DNA of 64,000 nucleotides. Source: Planctomyces sp. SH-PL14 (GTDB lineage: Bacteria; Planctomycetota; Planctomycetia; Planctomycetales; Planctomycetaceae). The DNA lies in contig NZ_CP011270.1 in NCBI RefSeq assembly GCF_001610835.1, forward strand, positions 6,342,001-6,406,000, given 5' to 3'. Below, in pieces: positions 9,034 through 17,222 of this stretch. How positions within the stretch are numbered: position 1 is the stretch's first letter; the number at the start of each line of letters is the position of its first letter. The notes beneath the pieces are model-generated. The model worked only from the letters and a program-made list of their open reading frames with translations. It made no database searches and had not been told where the DNA came from. Made by a program: the position numbers and the translations under genes.

Positions 9034-9562
9034 CGGCGGATCGGTCGCGAGCCCGGCGGCGGAATCCGACCAGGATCGCGACCCCCGCGGTGGCGATGAG
9101 GCTCCACTTGAGCTTCGTCAGGAGCGACGCGGCGACGATCCGGGCGTCTGAGGCGGCGTTCGGATCGGACGCGATCGACGCCAGGAGTCCGTTCTCTCCC
9201 CAGTCGGCGAGGACGATCCCGACCGGCAGCCAGAGGAGCCGGGGGCCGGCCCTGGGATAGAGCCGGGCCAGCGGGATCGCCAGGAGCGTCGCGAACAGGA
9301 CCGGGAAGACGAGATCGAGCGACAGGAGCGTGCGGACATAGAGCGTCCGCCCCTCGTCGCCGATGGTCGCCAGGAAGGTCCGGGCTGACTCTGGCGTGTA
9401 ATGGAACTGCTCGTCGAGGGCTCTGTTCACCGCGCCGAACTTCGCAGCCCGCAGACGGAAACCGGCTCCCGCGACGAGGAGCAGGATCACGACCGTCAGG
9501 ACGAAGCCTCGCGGCAGCCGGCGGCGAAGTCGGTCCTGAAGGGGCGTCAGCAGGGGGGGCAT
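9014..9562 (-). CDS. Small integral membrane protein of unknown function
   Basis: 182 residues with four hydrophobic segments, at roughly residues 19-36, 79-98, 108-125 and 152-168. Between the first two is a soluble loop (FHYTPESARTFLATIGDEGR) that probably lies outside the membrane. No enzyme motif is recognised. Its 3' end overlaps the convergent cytochrome gene by 20 bp, which can happen but deserves a check of both stop codons. Located 52 bp upstream of the peptidase stop on the same strand; the two genes could be co-transcribed, but no function links them. Confidence 0.7.
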   Translation of the reverse strand: MPPLLTPLQDRLRRRLPRGFVLTVVILLLVAGAGFRLRAAKFGAVNRALDEQFHYTPESARTFLATIGDEGRTLYVRTLLSLDLVFPVLFATLLAIPLARLYPRAGPRLLWLPVGIVLADWGENGLLASIASDPNAASDARIVAASLLTKLKWSLIATAGVAILVGFRRRARDRSAATSGPA

Positions 9563-9614
9563 GGTCCGTCGGCCGTCAAGAATGGAGGCGGGGGTCAGAC
9601 GCGGCAGAGGTGGC

Positions 9615-11618
9615 TCAGGCCCGCGGCTTGGCGAGGGTCACCTTCAGCGTGACCTCCTCCATCCCGCGGCGGACGGTGACGTCCACCTCTTCTCCCGCTT
9701 TGAACTTCCGCAGCGCGAGATCGAAGTCGTCGAGGCTGCCGACCTTGTCCTTGCCGACGCCGATGATGACGTCCCCCGCCTTGATCCCACCCTTCTCGGC
9801 CGGGCTGTCCGGCGCGACCCCCTGGATGGCGTACCCCTTCGCATCGCTGTTGAAGTCCGGGATGCTGCCGAAGTAGGGCCGGCTTCCTTCGCGGGCGAGC
9901 TGCGAATTCCCTTCGATCCGGATGTACTCCGGCCGCTTGTCCGCCCGGGCGATCCCCAGGATGAGCTGCTCGTAGAAGTCGCAGATCCGCCGCATGCCGG
10001 GGACGTTGAGCTTGTCCCAGTCGTCCGCCGGGCGGTGGTAGTCGGCATGCAGTCCCGTGAAGACATGCATCACCGGGATCTTTTTGGCGTAGAACGATGA
10101 GTGGTCGCTCGGGCCGAACCCTTCGGGCTTCTTCGTGATCTCGAACTTGAGCGACTTGTTCGCTTCGTCGACGAGCGCGTTCCAGACCGGGGCGGTTCCG
10201 GTGCCGTAGACCGTGAGCTTGTCGGCGTCGAGGCGGCCGATCATGTCGAGGTTGAACATCGCGATCGTGTCTTCGAGCGGCACGAGCGGCGTCTTGACGT
10301 AGTAGGCCGAGCCGAGGAGGCCCCGTTCTTCGCCGGTGAAGGCGATGAAGACGATCCGTCGCGGGATCCGCTCCCGCTCGGCGGAGAGGCGGCGGACGAG
10401 TTCCAACAGCCCCGCGGTCCCCGAGGCGTTGTCGTCCGCCCCGTTGTGGATTTCCTTCGAGCCCGGCAGCATCGAGCCTTCCTCGCCGTAGCCGAGGTGA
10501 TCGTAGTGGGCTCCGACGACGATCGTCTCCTTGGCGAGCGGGCCGGCGGCCGGTTCGAGGACGCCGACGACGTTCTTGATCTTCGCCCGGAGGACTTTGA
10601 GGTGAACCTGGCCGACCGCTTTCCAGCCGATCAGGTCGGCGGAGAGGGGCTTGCCGGTCTTGTCGATCTCGGCCTCGATCTCCTCAGAGGTCTTCTTGAG
10701 GGTCGCCTTGAGGACCGGGTCGAGGACGGAGCGCTTGAGGTGGAAGATCGGGACCGAGTCCCCCGGCTTCGCGCCGCCGTAGCCGAAGGCCATCAGCGGG
10801 TCGGTGTCGTTCTTCTCGACCTGTTCCTTCACTTCGCGGTAGTGCTTGGCTGCTTCGGCGAGGGTCTTGCGGACCTCTTCGTTCTTGTCCGCGGGCGTGG
10901 AGTCGAAGGCGAGGGCCGCTTCGGCGATGCGGCTGCGTGCTTTCTCGAGCTGCTCCTGAAGCCGGGCGGCGTCGTCGCGACCGGTGTGCGGGTCGTTGAG
11001 GAGGATGATCCCCTTGGCCCCGCGGCGGAAGGCGTTGCTGACCTTGGTCCGGAGGGCTCCGTACTGGGCGGCGCCGTGGCCGGAGAACGGTCCGTCCTTG
11101 GCGTCCTGCTGAGGGGTCCGCCGCATCAGGACGACGACCTTGTCCTTGACGTCGATGCCGTCGTAGTCGTTGTAGGCCCCTTCGATGTCGATGCCGTAGC
11201 CGACGAAGACGAGGGGCGTGTCGAGTGTCCCGCTGTCGCCGAACGAGCCGACTTCGAAGTCCCCTTTGATCTTGAGGGGCGTCGCCTTCCCGTCCGGTCC
11301 GACCAGCGCGAGTTCGTTGGTCCCTTCCAGTTCGACGCCGTTGACGACGTCGAACTCCTGGAAGGCGTCACCGTCGTCGACGGTGACGTTGAGTCCGGCC
11401 GCAGCGAACTGGTCGCGGATGAAGTCGGCCGCTTTGTTGATCCCCTGGGTGCCGAGGCCGCGGCCTTCCCATTCGTCGGAGGCGAGCTGGCGGACGTCGT
11501 CGAGAAGCCGCTTCTCGGAGTCGGTCGTGGCATCTGCCAGGAGGAGTGATGCTCCGGCGAGGAGGCCAAGAGCTGTCAGGGTTGTCAGGGGGAGCAGACG
11601 GCGAAGGGACAACGGCAT
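9615..11618 (-). CDS. Secreted M28-family zinc aminopeptidase with PA and PDZ domains
   Basis: 667 residues. The start at 11618 gives a signal peptide (MPLSLRRLLPLTTLTALG...) with AAGGT about eight bases upstream; the frame stays open further upstream only by running through repeat copy 4. A PA-like insert (about residues 100-200) contains FVGYGID and GIILLNDPH. The M28 zinc site is readable: His and Asp in GAHYDHLGYG, the bridging Asp in NGADDNASG, Glu-Glu in FTGEERGLLGS, Asp in NLDMIGR, and His in SDHSSFYAK. A C-terminal PDZ domain (about 580-660) contains AIQGVAPDSPAEKGGIKAGD. It likely removes N-terminal residues from extracellular peptides. The order PA-M28-PDZ is common in planctomycetes. 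Confidence 0.92.
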   Translation of the reverse strand: MPLSLRRLLPLTTLTALGLLAGASLLLADATTDSEKRLLDDVRQLASDEWEGRGLGTQGINKAADFIRDQFAAAGLNVTVDDGDAFQEFDVVNGVELEGTNELALVGPDGKATPLKIKGDFEVGSFGDSGTLDTPLVFVGYGIDIEGAYNDYDGIDVKDKVVVLMRRTPQQDAKDGPFSGHGAAQYGALRTKVSNAFRRGAKGIILLNDPHTGRDDAARLQEQLEKARSRIAEAALAFDSTPADKNEEVRKTLAEAAKHYREVKEQVEKNDTDPLMAFGYGGAKPGDSVPIFHLKRSVLDPVLKATLKKTSEEIEAEIDKTGKPLSADLIGWKAVGQVHLKVLRAKIKNVVGVLEPAAGPLAKETIVVGAHYDHLGYGEEGSMLPGSKEIHNGADDNASGTAGLLELVRRLSAERERIPRRIVFIAFTGEERGLLGSAYYVKTPLVPLEDTIAMFNLDMIGRLDADKLTVYGTGTAPVWNALVDEANKSLKFEITKKPEGFGPSDHSSFYAKKIPVMHVFTGLHADYHRPADDWDKLNVPGMRRICDFYEQLILGIARADKRPEYIRIEGNSQLAREGSRPYFGSIPDFNSDAKGYAIQGVAPDSPAEKGGIKAGDVIIGVGKDKVGSLDDFDLALRKFKAGEEVDVTVRRGMEEVTLKVTLAKPRA

Positions 11619-11758
11619 CGGCGGGACCTTGCTGGCAGGAATTTTCCGTCGCGTTGCGCGGGGAGGGGGCTCGATGTGGTGGAGCGGGTCGAGTCTATCG
11701 GACGTCTGTGGATGGACGAAAGCGGTGGGCCGTTCGCTTTTCGGGCGGGTGGGCGGAA

Positions 11759-12085
11759 CCACGTTCATGCCGGACGGACTTTCATGGCTCAAACCCAACG
11801 TGCCACGGCAGCCGGGGTCAAGGGGCCAAGAAAACAACACAGCCCCTTGCCGCCGGAGGCGCTTCTGTGAGGAACCGTGGTCAGCAACGGATGTTCCTTT
11901 TGTGGGACCAGCGTTGAGGACTCCACGCTCGCCCTGGAATTCCCGTGGGCTGGTGAGGGGGCATCCGGCGCGTTGTCCGCGGTTGGACACGCGTTCCTTC
12001 AGACATCTCTCGACGGCCAGGCCTCCGGCGGGCAAAGGGGCGTTGCCCCTCTGCACTCCCCACCAGGGTGCCCCTGGACCCGGTT
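11759..12085 (-). repeat. Dispersed multi-hairpin repeat, copy 4 (reverse, expanded loop)
   Basis: Reverse orientation, from about ATGCCGGACGGACTTTC to CCCCTGGACCCGGTT. The hairpin next to the CCGCCGGAGG block keeps its CAAGGGGC / GCCCCTTG stem, but its loop is 15 bases instead of the usual three or four. Stem retained with a changed loop is the strongest single sign that pairing matters. It occupies the divergent spacer between the peptidase gene and the Tat-exported glycosidase-like gene. Confidence 0.85.
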
Positions 12086-12153
12086 GGGATGAGTAGGGCA
12101 TCATCCGTTGGTTCGATGCGGCCAACAGCGGTTCTGTTTCGTGGAGCGCTCCC

Positions 12154-14427
12154 ATGACGCGATCCTTGAGTCGACGGCAGTTTCTCGTTGCGTCCGGCGC
12201 GGCCGGGATCGCCGGAACCCAGGGACTCGAATTGTTCGCCGCTGCGGCCGAGGTGAAGGGGGCCGCGGCGCCGCTCCCCTCAATCACGATCCCCGACTGG
12301 GTTCGCGACGTCACCCGCATGTCGTTCCTCGCTCCGGGGCTCGTTCCCGACGTCGCCCGCGCCGGCGTTCAGGTCGTCCACGGCAACGCCGTCTGGCCCT
12401 ACTACCCCCTGCGGCGGGACCGTGGAAACCTCAAGCCAGAAGAACAGACCTCTCTGCGGCAGTTCGTCGACGAAACACACCGCCACGGAATGCGGCTCGT
12501 CCTGGGCCTCCCCCCATTCCCCTCCGTCGCGGCGATGCAGGCCCACCCCGAATGGCGGGTCGCGCCGGAGCCCGGCGAAAAGTCACTGGCGGTCGTTCCG
12601 GAGGAGGGGAACCTCGGGACCCGGATCCCCTGCAACCTCGGCCCGTGGGGGGACTACCTCATTGAGCTCTGCGCGGAGCTGATGACCGACTACGGCCTCG
12701 ACGGCTACTCGTTCGACGGCAACTACGCGCCGCCTCTCTGCTACTGCGGGACCTGCCGCGCCGCCTACCGGGCCGAGGCCGGGCAGGAGCTTCCGCCGGC
12801 GGTCAATCTCGATGACGTCGCCTATCGCCGCTACCTCGTCTGGCGAGGCGAGAAACTGGAGCAGCACTACGCCCGGCTGCAGGCCCGGCTCAAGGGGCTG
12901 CGGCCCGACGCCGTCATCATGACCTGGACCGTCAACGCCGGACGGTACGGGCACTTCCTCCATTCGCCCCGGGCGATGCCGGCGCGGCTCAACCGGCTGA
13001 TCGACCTGCCGATGCAGGAATGGTGGCTCGACGAAACGAACCTCGGAATGAGTGTCATCCCGTCGTTCGGGGCGGAGTACCTGGCGTGCGTGGCGGGCTA
13101 CGGTCCCAACGGGTGCGAGCCGTACCTGATGTCGCGGGGCAACCCCTACAGCGGCGACAGTTTTCCGGCCCACGAGCGAATGATCCGCTCGATGCAGGTC
13201 CTGGCCCACGGGAGCACGACCGCCCACTCGGTCGGCTGGACGAACGGCGTCGAGGGGGCCGCCCCAATCTTCGCCGAGACGAAACGCCGCGAGCCGTGGA
13301 TCACCAGGGCCCGACCGCTACCGTGGTGCGCGATGCTCGTCAGCGAGCAGACGCGGCAGTTCTACGCCTACCGGGATATCGCCGAGCGGTTCCTCCCCGC
13401 GCCGCTGGGAGCGTACCGCGCGGCGCTCGAAGACCATCTGCCGCTGTCGCTCCTCAACGACTGGGATGTGACGGCCGAATCGCTGGCGAAGTTCCGCGTG
13501 CTGGTCCTCCCGAACGCCGCAGCCTTGTCCGAGGTCCAGATCGAAGCGATCCGGAGATACGTGACCGAGGGCGGGGGGCTCGTCGCCTCGACGGAGTCCT
13601 CGCTGTGTGACGAACTCGGCCAGCCCCGGAAGGACTTCGGGCTGGCCGATCTCTTCGGTGTCTCGTACCGAGGGCGGCCGCAGACGACGGTGGGGAAGGC
13701 GCCGATCGATCCGAACTTCGCCATCGCGCTCGACGAGCGGTACTGGCAGCAGCGAGTCGGTGCCGCGACGCTGGCGTGGGAGGCCCATCCCCTCGTCGAC
13801 TTCGAAGGACTCCAGGCGCTCGTCCCGGCGAAGCGGTCCCGGTTCAAAGGCCCGCAGGTTCTGGTCAGTCACCCGGAGAAGCCGGAGGAGGTTGCGGCCC
13901 GACTGATTCCCGACGGAGAGGGGGGCGTCCCGATGGACCAGGCCGCGTCGCCCGCGATCGTCGCCCGAACCGTCGGACGCGGGCGGGTCGTCTACTTTGC
14001 GGCGGGCGTCGATGCGGGGCTGTGGAGCTACGCCTACCCCTACGAGCGGATTCTCTTTAACCGGGCGATCGAATGGGCCGCCGGCGGGCCACCCCCGATC
14101 CAGGTCACCGCGCCGCGGTGCGTCGGGGTGACCTTCAAGGAGCGGGATGTCGAGGGAACTGACAGTCGCCAGCTTGTGATCCACTTCCTGAACAACGTGC
14201 AGACGACGGCGGGGCACGGCCTTCCGGGGACCGACGTCCCGCTCCGCGAGGAGTCACTCCCGATCCATGGCATCCGCGTCACGTTTCGCGATCGGGCCAG
14301 CGTCCCGAGGCGGTTCCACGTCGAGCCAGGGAACATCCAGCCTCGCGTCATCCACGAAGGGGACCGGACCACGGTCGAGCTTCCCCCGCTCGACATCCAC
14401 TGCATGCTGATCGGCGAGCCAGCCTGA
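12154..14427 (+). CDS. Tat-exported glycoside-hydrolase-like protein with a beta-galactosidase trimerisation-type domain
   Basis: 757 residues. The N-terminus MTRSLSRRQFLVASGAAG is a twin-arginine signal (SRRQFL). Residues about 60-390 look like a TIM-barrel hydrolase: RHGMRLVLGLPPFPS, then YGLDGYSFDGNY and PDAVIMTWTVNAG. A Cys pair (YCGTCRAAY) may bind metal or form a disulfide. Residues about 440-600 resemble the GATase-like trimerisation domain of GH42 enzymes: FRVLVLPNAAALSEVQIEAI followed by TEGGGLVAST. The rest is a beta-rich C-terminal domain. The likely role is extracellular polysaccharide breakdown, but the catalytic acid residues cannot be assigned by eye and the exact GH family is uncertain. 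Confidence 0.8.
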   Translation: MTRSLSRRQFLVASGAAGIAGTQGLELFAAAAEVKGAAAPLPSITIPDWVRDVTRMSFLAPGLVPDVARAGVQVVHGNAVWPYYPLRRDRGNLKPEEQTSLRQFVDETHRHGMRLVLGLPPFPSVAAMQAHPEWRVAPEPGEKSLAVVPEEGNLGTRIPCNLGPWGDYLIELCAELMTDYGLDGYSFDGNYAPPLCYCGTCRAAYRAEAGQELPPAVNLDDVAYRRYLVWRGEKLEQHYARLQARLKGLRPDAVIMTWTVNAGRYGHFLHSPRAMPARLNRLIDLPMQEWWLDETNLGMSVIPSFGAEYLACVAGYGPNGCEPYLMSRGNPYSGDSFPAHERMIRSMQVLAHGSTTAHSVGWTNGVEGAAPIFAETKRREPWITRARPLPWCAMLVSEQTRQFYAYRDIAERFLPAPLGAYRAALEDHLPLSLLNDWDVTAESLAKFRVLVLPNAAALSEVQIEAIRRYVTEGGGLVASTESSLCDELGQPRKDFGLADLFGVSYRGRPQTTVGKAPIDPNFAIALDERYWQQRVGAATLAWEAHPLVDFEGLQALVPAKRSRFKGPQVLVSHPEKPEEVAARLIPDGEGGVPMDQAASPAIVARTVGRGRVVYFAAGVDAGLWSYAYPYERILFNRAIEWAAGGPPPIQVTAPRCVGVTFKERDVEGTDSRQLVIHFLNNVQTTAGHGLPGTDVPLREESLPIHGIRVTFRDRASVPRRFHVEPGNIQPRVIHEGDRTTVELPPLDIHCMLIGEPA

Positions 14428-14439
14428 GCCGGTTACGGC

Positions 14440-14925
14440 CTACAACGTTTCGGAGCGAAGCCACTCCATCCGCACATTCACAAGCCGCTCGCCACGGCAC
14501 TCGACCGTCTGCCGGGCGATCGTCGAGAAGCCGAGCGATTCGAAGAACGGGAGCGCGGTGAGGCTCGCTTCGACAAAGAGCCGCTCGAGCCCCTGCCGTT
14601 CCGCTTCGGCCAGGATCGCTTGCAGCATCGCCCGGCCGACGCCCTGCCGCTGGTGGTCCGCCGAGACGTAGACCCGGTCGATGTGTCCATCGGGCTCCAG
14701 CTCGGCGAAGCCTGCCACGCGCGGCGGCTCGGAACTGTCCTCCGCCACGACGACGAAGCGGTCCTCAAACCGCCGGCACCATGCCGATGCGTCGATCTCG
14801 TCCGAGGCCCAGGCGGTGATCTGGCTGGCGGGATAGTCGCGGATGTTCACGCGGCGGATCGTGTCGCGGAACAGGTGGAGCAACCGGGGGCCGTCATCGG
14901 GGCGGTAGGGGCGGAGGCGGATCAT
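14440..14925 (-). CDS. GNAT-family N-acetyltransferase
   Basis: 161 residues from the ATG at 14925. The frame continues open far upstream, but that part overlaps other genes. Motif A of GNAT enzymes is seen in IDRVYVSADHQRQGVGRAML (acetyl-CoA pyrophosphate loop Q-R-Q-G-V-G-R). It is followed by LERLFVEASLTALPFFESLG, matching motif B, where the acetylated group sits near the C-terminal strand. It transfers an acetyl group from acetyl-CoA to an amine; the substrate is unknown. It ends 12 bp from the convergent glycosidase-like gene and is about 60 bp downstream of the interrupted VOC gene on the same strand, possibly in one transcript. Confidence 0.88.
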   Translation of the reverse strand: MIRLRPYRPDDGPRLLHLFRDTIRRVNIRDYPASQITAWASDEIDASAWCRRFEDRFVVVAEDSSEPPRVAGFAELEPDGHIDRVYVSADHQRQGVGRAMLQAILAEAERQGLERLFVEASLTALPFFESLGFSTIARQTVECRGERLVNVRMEWLRSETL

Positions 14926-15032
14926 CAGGATGGCGGCGGGGCAGAGAAGGGCGGTGGCGGACGAGGTGACCGGCGTGTCGGGACTCAACCGGCGTAGGCT
15001 TTCCGGAGGACTTCGATGTCGAGCTTCTTCAT

Positions 15033-15482
15033 CTAGAACATCGCCTGCATGGCCCGCTGGGACTTCACCGGGTCCGGTCCGGAGATGAGCTCCGGCAGGA
15101 CCTTCGGGACGATCTGCCAAGAGACGCCGAACTTGTCTTTCAGCCAGCCGCACTGCTGGGCACTCGGGTCGCCGTCTTCGTTGAGCTTCACCCAGTAGTG
15201 ATCGACTTCCTCCTGCGTGTCGCACATCACCTGGAACGAGATCGCCTCGTTGAATCGGAAGATCGGGCCGCCGTTGAGTCCCGTGAACGGAACTCCGTTG
15301 AGCTCGAACTCGACCGTCAGCACCGAGCCCGGCTCCTTTCCGTGGTACTCCTTGCCGGCTTCGCCGTAGTGGGCCGTCCGGCCGATCCGCGAGTTGGGGA
15401 AGATCGCTGTATAAAATTTGGCCGCCTCTTCCGCCTGATGATCGAACCACAGGCAGGTGACGATGGGCTGAATGCTGGGCAT
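15033..15482 (-). CDS. VOC-superfamily (PhnB/3-demethylubiquinone methyltransferase-like) protein with an in-frame amber stop near its C-terminus
   Basis: 149 residues from ATG 15482. CLWFDHQAEEAAKFYTAIFP, SVLTVEFELNG and FRFNEAISFQVMCD are typical of the PhnB-like glyoxalase/VOC fold. The frame stops at TAG (15033-15035) right after SQRAMQAMF. Reading through this codon gives 15 more residues, MKKLDIEVLRKAYAG, then TGA at 14985-14987. In relatives the chain normally runs uninterrupted through '..QAML-x-MKKLDI..', so the TAG has most likely replaced a sense codon (for example CAG). The protein may be slightly shortened yet functional, or the stop may be read through, or be a sequencing error. 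Function within VOC is unknown. It is divergent from the kinase-like gene at 15628. Confidence 0.85.
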   Translation of the reverse strand: MPSIQPIVTCLWFDHQAEEAAKFYTAIFPNSRIGRTAHYGEAGKEYHGKEPGSVLTVEFELNGVPFTGLNGGPIFRFNEAISFQVMCDTQEEVDHYWVKLNEDGDPSAQQCGWLKDKFGVSWQIVPKVLPELISGPDPVKSQRAMQAMF

Positions 15483-15627
15483 GAGACGCTCCGGGCTGGG
15501 ACGGGTGACAAGTCGGCGTTTGAGTGACGCCAGTCCGTCGGAGTGCGAACCGCGCGCCCGAAATGGTAGACTCCGATCGTGGCCGCGTCCCTCGCGGCTC
15601 TCGCGGGCAATGCGCAAGAAGGGCACC

Positions 15628-16815
15628 ATGAACGTCGACCAGGTTCAAGAACTGATCGCCTCCGGCGGACTTTTGACCGAGTCCGGTCTCGAGCGACATC
15701 GCCAGGCGTGGCGGGAGTCGGGAGGGACGGACGAACAGGGGGATGAGTTCATCCGCTCGCTGGCGGCGCAGCAGATCCTGACCGACTTCCAGGCGGCCGC
15801 CCTGCTCGCGGGGATTCCGGGGCCGTACATGCTGGGCCCGTACCGCGTGCAGTCCTATGTGGCGGCGGGGCGGCTGGGGAACGTCTACCGGGCGGTCCAT
15901 GCGGAGTTCGACCAGCCGGTCAGCCTGAAGGTTTTTCCGGCCTCCCTGGGGCAGAACCCGGAGCGGGTGGCGCGGCTGGGGCGGGAGGCCCGCGTTGGTG
16001 TGCTGGTCGACAACCTGCACGTCATCAAGACGTTCCAGGTTGGGAAGGTGGGCGACGTCACGTTCATCGCCATGGAAGAGCTGAACGGCGAGACGCTCCA
16101 GAAGCGGCTCGACCGGGAGGGGGCGCTGCCGATCGAGGACGCCTGCCAGCTCATCGCACAGGCGGCGACGGGGCTTGAGTACCTGCACTCGCAGGAGATT
16201 ATCCATCGCGACATCTGCCCCGCCAACCTGTGGATCACCGCCTACGGGATGGTGAAGATCATGGAGTTCGGGGCGGCCCTCGACGCTCTGGCGTTCCTGG
16301 ATTCGCTCACGGAGGAGACCCCCGCGGAGCAGGTCCAGCATGCGGATCCGGTCGGGACCTACGCCTATATGTCCGCCGTTCAGGCTCGGGATCCGAACCA
16401 GGCGGACGTTTCGACCGATCTCTACAGCCTGGGGTGCACGCTGTACCACGCCTTGGCGGGGCAGGTGCCGTTCCCCGATGCGGATCCGGTGCGGCAGATG
16501 CTTCGGCACGCGACGGAGACGCCGCGGCCGCTGAAGCTGTTCAATCCGGACGTTCCCGACGAGCTGCAGGCGATTGTCTCGCGGTTGATGGCCAAGCCGT
16601 CCGAGCCTCGATTCGAGTCCGCCGCCGAGGTGTCCGAAGCGCTGGCTGCGATTCACGCTCCCGAGCCGCACTCGAATGTCCCGCTGTTCAAGCAGGACTT
16701 TATGACGTGGGTCAGTACGGGAGCGGAGTTGAAGGAGGATCCGGTGGAGGAGTACGAGCCGGAGTTCCAGAATTTTGTGGATTGGGTCGCCGACCAGAGC
16801 CTGCCGAGGGTGTAG
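15628..16815 (+). CDS. Ser/Thr protein-kinase-like protein, probable pseudokinase (DFG replaced by EFG)
   Basis: 395 residues from ATG 15628, with AAGAAGG six bases upstream. Residues 1-65 form a helical leader (FIRSLAAQQILTDFQAAALL) common in planctomycete kinases. In the kinase domain, a weak Gly loop (VAAGRLGNVYRA), the ATP-anchoring Lys101 (SLKVF), the helix-C Glu120, and H193-R-D-I-C-P-A-N200 are present. The metal-binding DFG Asp is Glu213 (IMEFGAAL). The usual APE is also altered (TYAYMSAVQARDP). A pocket-like but weakened active site suggests a scaffold or very low activity. The C-terminal 60 residues are acidic. No transmembrane segment is seen, unlike many planctomycete kinases. Repeat copy 5 starts 7 bp after the stop. 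Confidence 0.82.
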   Translation: MNVDQVQELIASGGLLTESGLERHRQAWRESGGTDEQGDEFIRSLAAQQILTDFQAAALLAGIPGPYMLGPYRVQSYVAAGRLGNVYRAVHAEFDQPVSLKVFPASLGQNPERVARLGREARVGVLVDNLHVIKTFQVGKVGDVTFIAMEELNGETLQKRLDREGALPIEDACQLIAQAATGLEYLHSQEIIHRDICPANLWITAYGMVKIMEFGAALDALAFLDSLTEETPAEQVQHADPVGTYAYMSAVQARDPNQADVSTDLYSLGCTLYHALAGQVPFPDADPVRQMLRHATETPRPLKLFNPDVPDELQAIVSRLMAKPSEPRFESAAEVSEALAAIHAPEPHSNVPLFKQDFMTWVSTGAELKEDPVEEYEPEFQNFVDWVADQSLPRV

Positions 16816-16821
16816 TCAAAG

Positions 16822-17139
16822 AACCGGGTCCAGGGGCACCCTGGTGGGGGATGCAAGGGGGCAACGCCCTCTTGCCCGCCGGAGGCCTGGCCGTCGAGAG
16901 ATGTCTGAAGGAGTTTGTGTCCAAACGCGGACACCGTGCCGTATGCCCCCTCACCAACCCGCGGGGATTCCAGGGCGATCGGTGAGTTCTCAACGCCGGT
17001 TCCACAAAGGGGACGTCCGTGGCTTACCACAGTTACTCATAGAAGAGGCCTCCGGCGGCAAGGGGTGACCCCCTTGACCCCGGCTGCCGTCGCACGTTGG
17101 GTTTGAGCTATGGGCGTCGCGCCGGCGAGGACGTCGTTC
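16822..17139 (+). repeat. Dispersed multi-hairpin repeat, copy 5 (forward, reference copy)
   Basis: The cleanest copy for reading structure. Hairpin 1 is CCAGGG-GCA-CCCTGG at 16830-16844. Hairpin 2 has GCAAGGGGGC / GCCCTCTTGC around AAC at 16853-16875. Hairpin 4 has TGTCC / GGACA at 16918-16933. A long-range stem pairs CTCACC (16950-16955) with GGTGAG (16981-16986). The right hairpin is CAAGGGG-TGAC-CCCCTTG at 17059-17076. The blocks TTGCCCGCCGGAGGCC (16872) and GGCCTCCGGCGGCAA (17047) are mutually inverted. It lies between convergent genes. Confidence 0.88.
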
Positions 17140-17163
17140 AGTCGCCCGCGCCAGGGGGAAACG

Positions 17164-17200
17164 AAAAAAGCGTCAGAGGGATCGCATCCCTCTGACGCTT
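17164..17200 (-). terminator. Rho-independent terminator of the OmpA-like gene
   Basis: On the minus strand, a perfect stem GCGTCAGAGGGAT / ATCCCTCTGACGC around GCG is followed by TTTTTT. It lies just beyond the stop of the OmpA-like gene and stops transcription before repeat copy 5. Confidence 0.9.
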
Positions 17201-17222
17201 CTCATTCTCAGAGGCTCAATCT

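Noticed and set aside
11619-12320. N-terminal extension of the M28 peptidase through repeat copy 4
   Set aside because: A signal peptide with a ribosome site begins at 11618; the extra segment is repeat sequence that also appears at unrelated loci.
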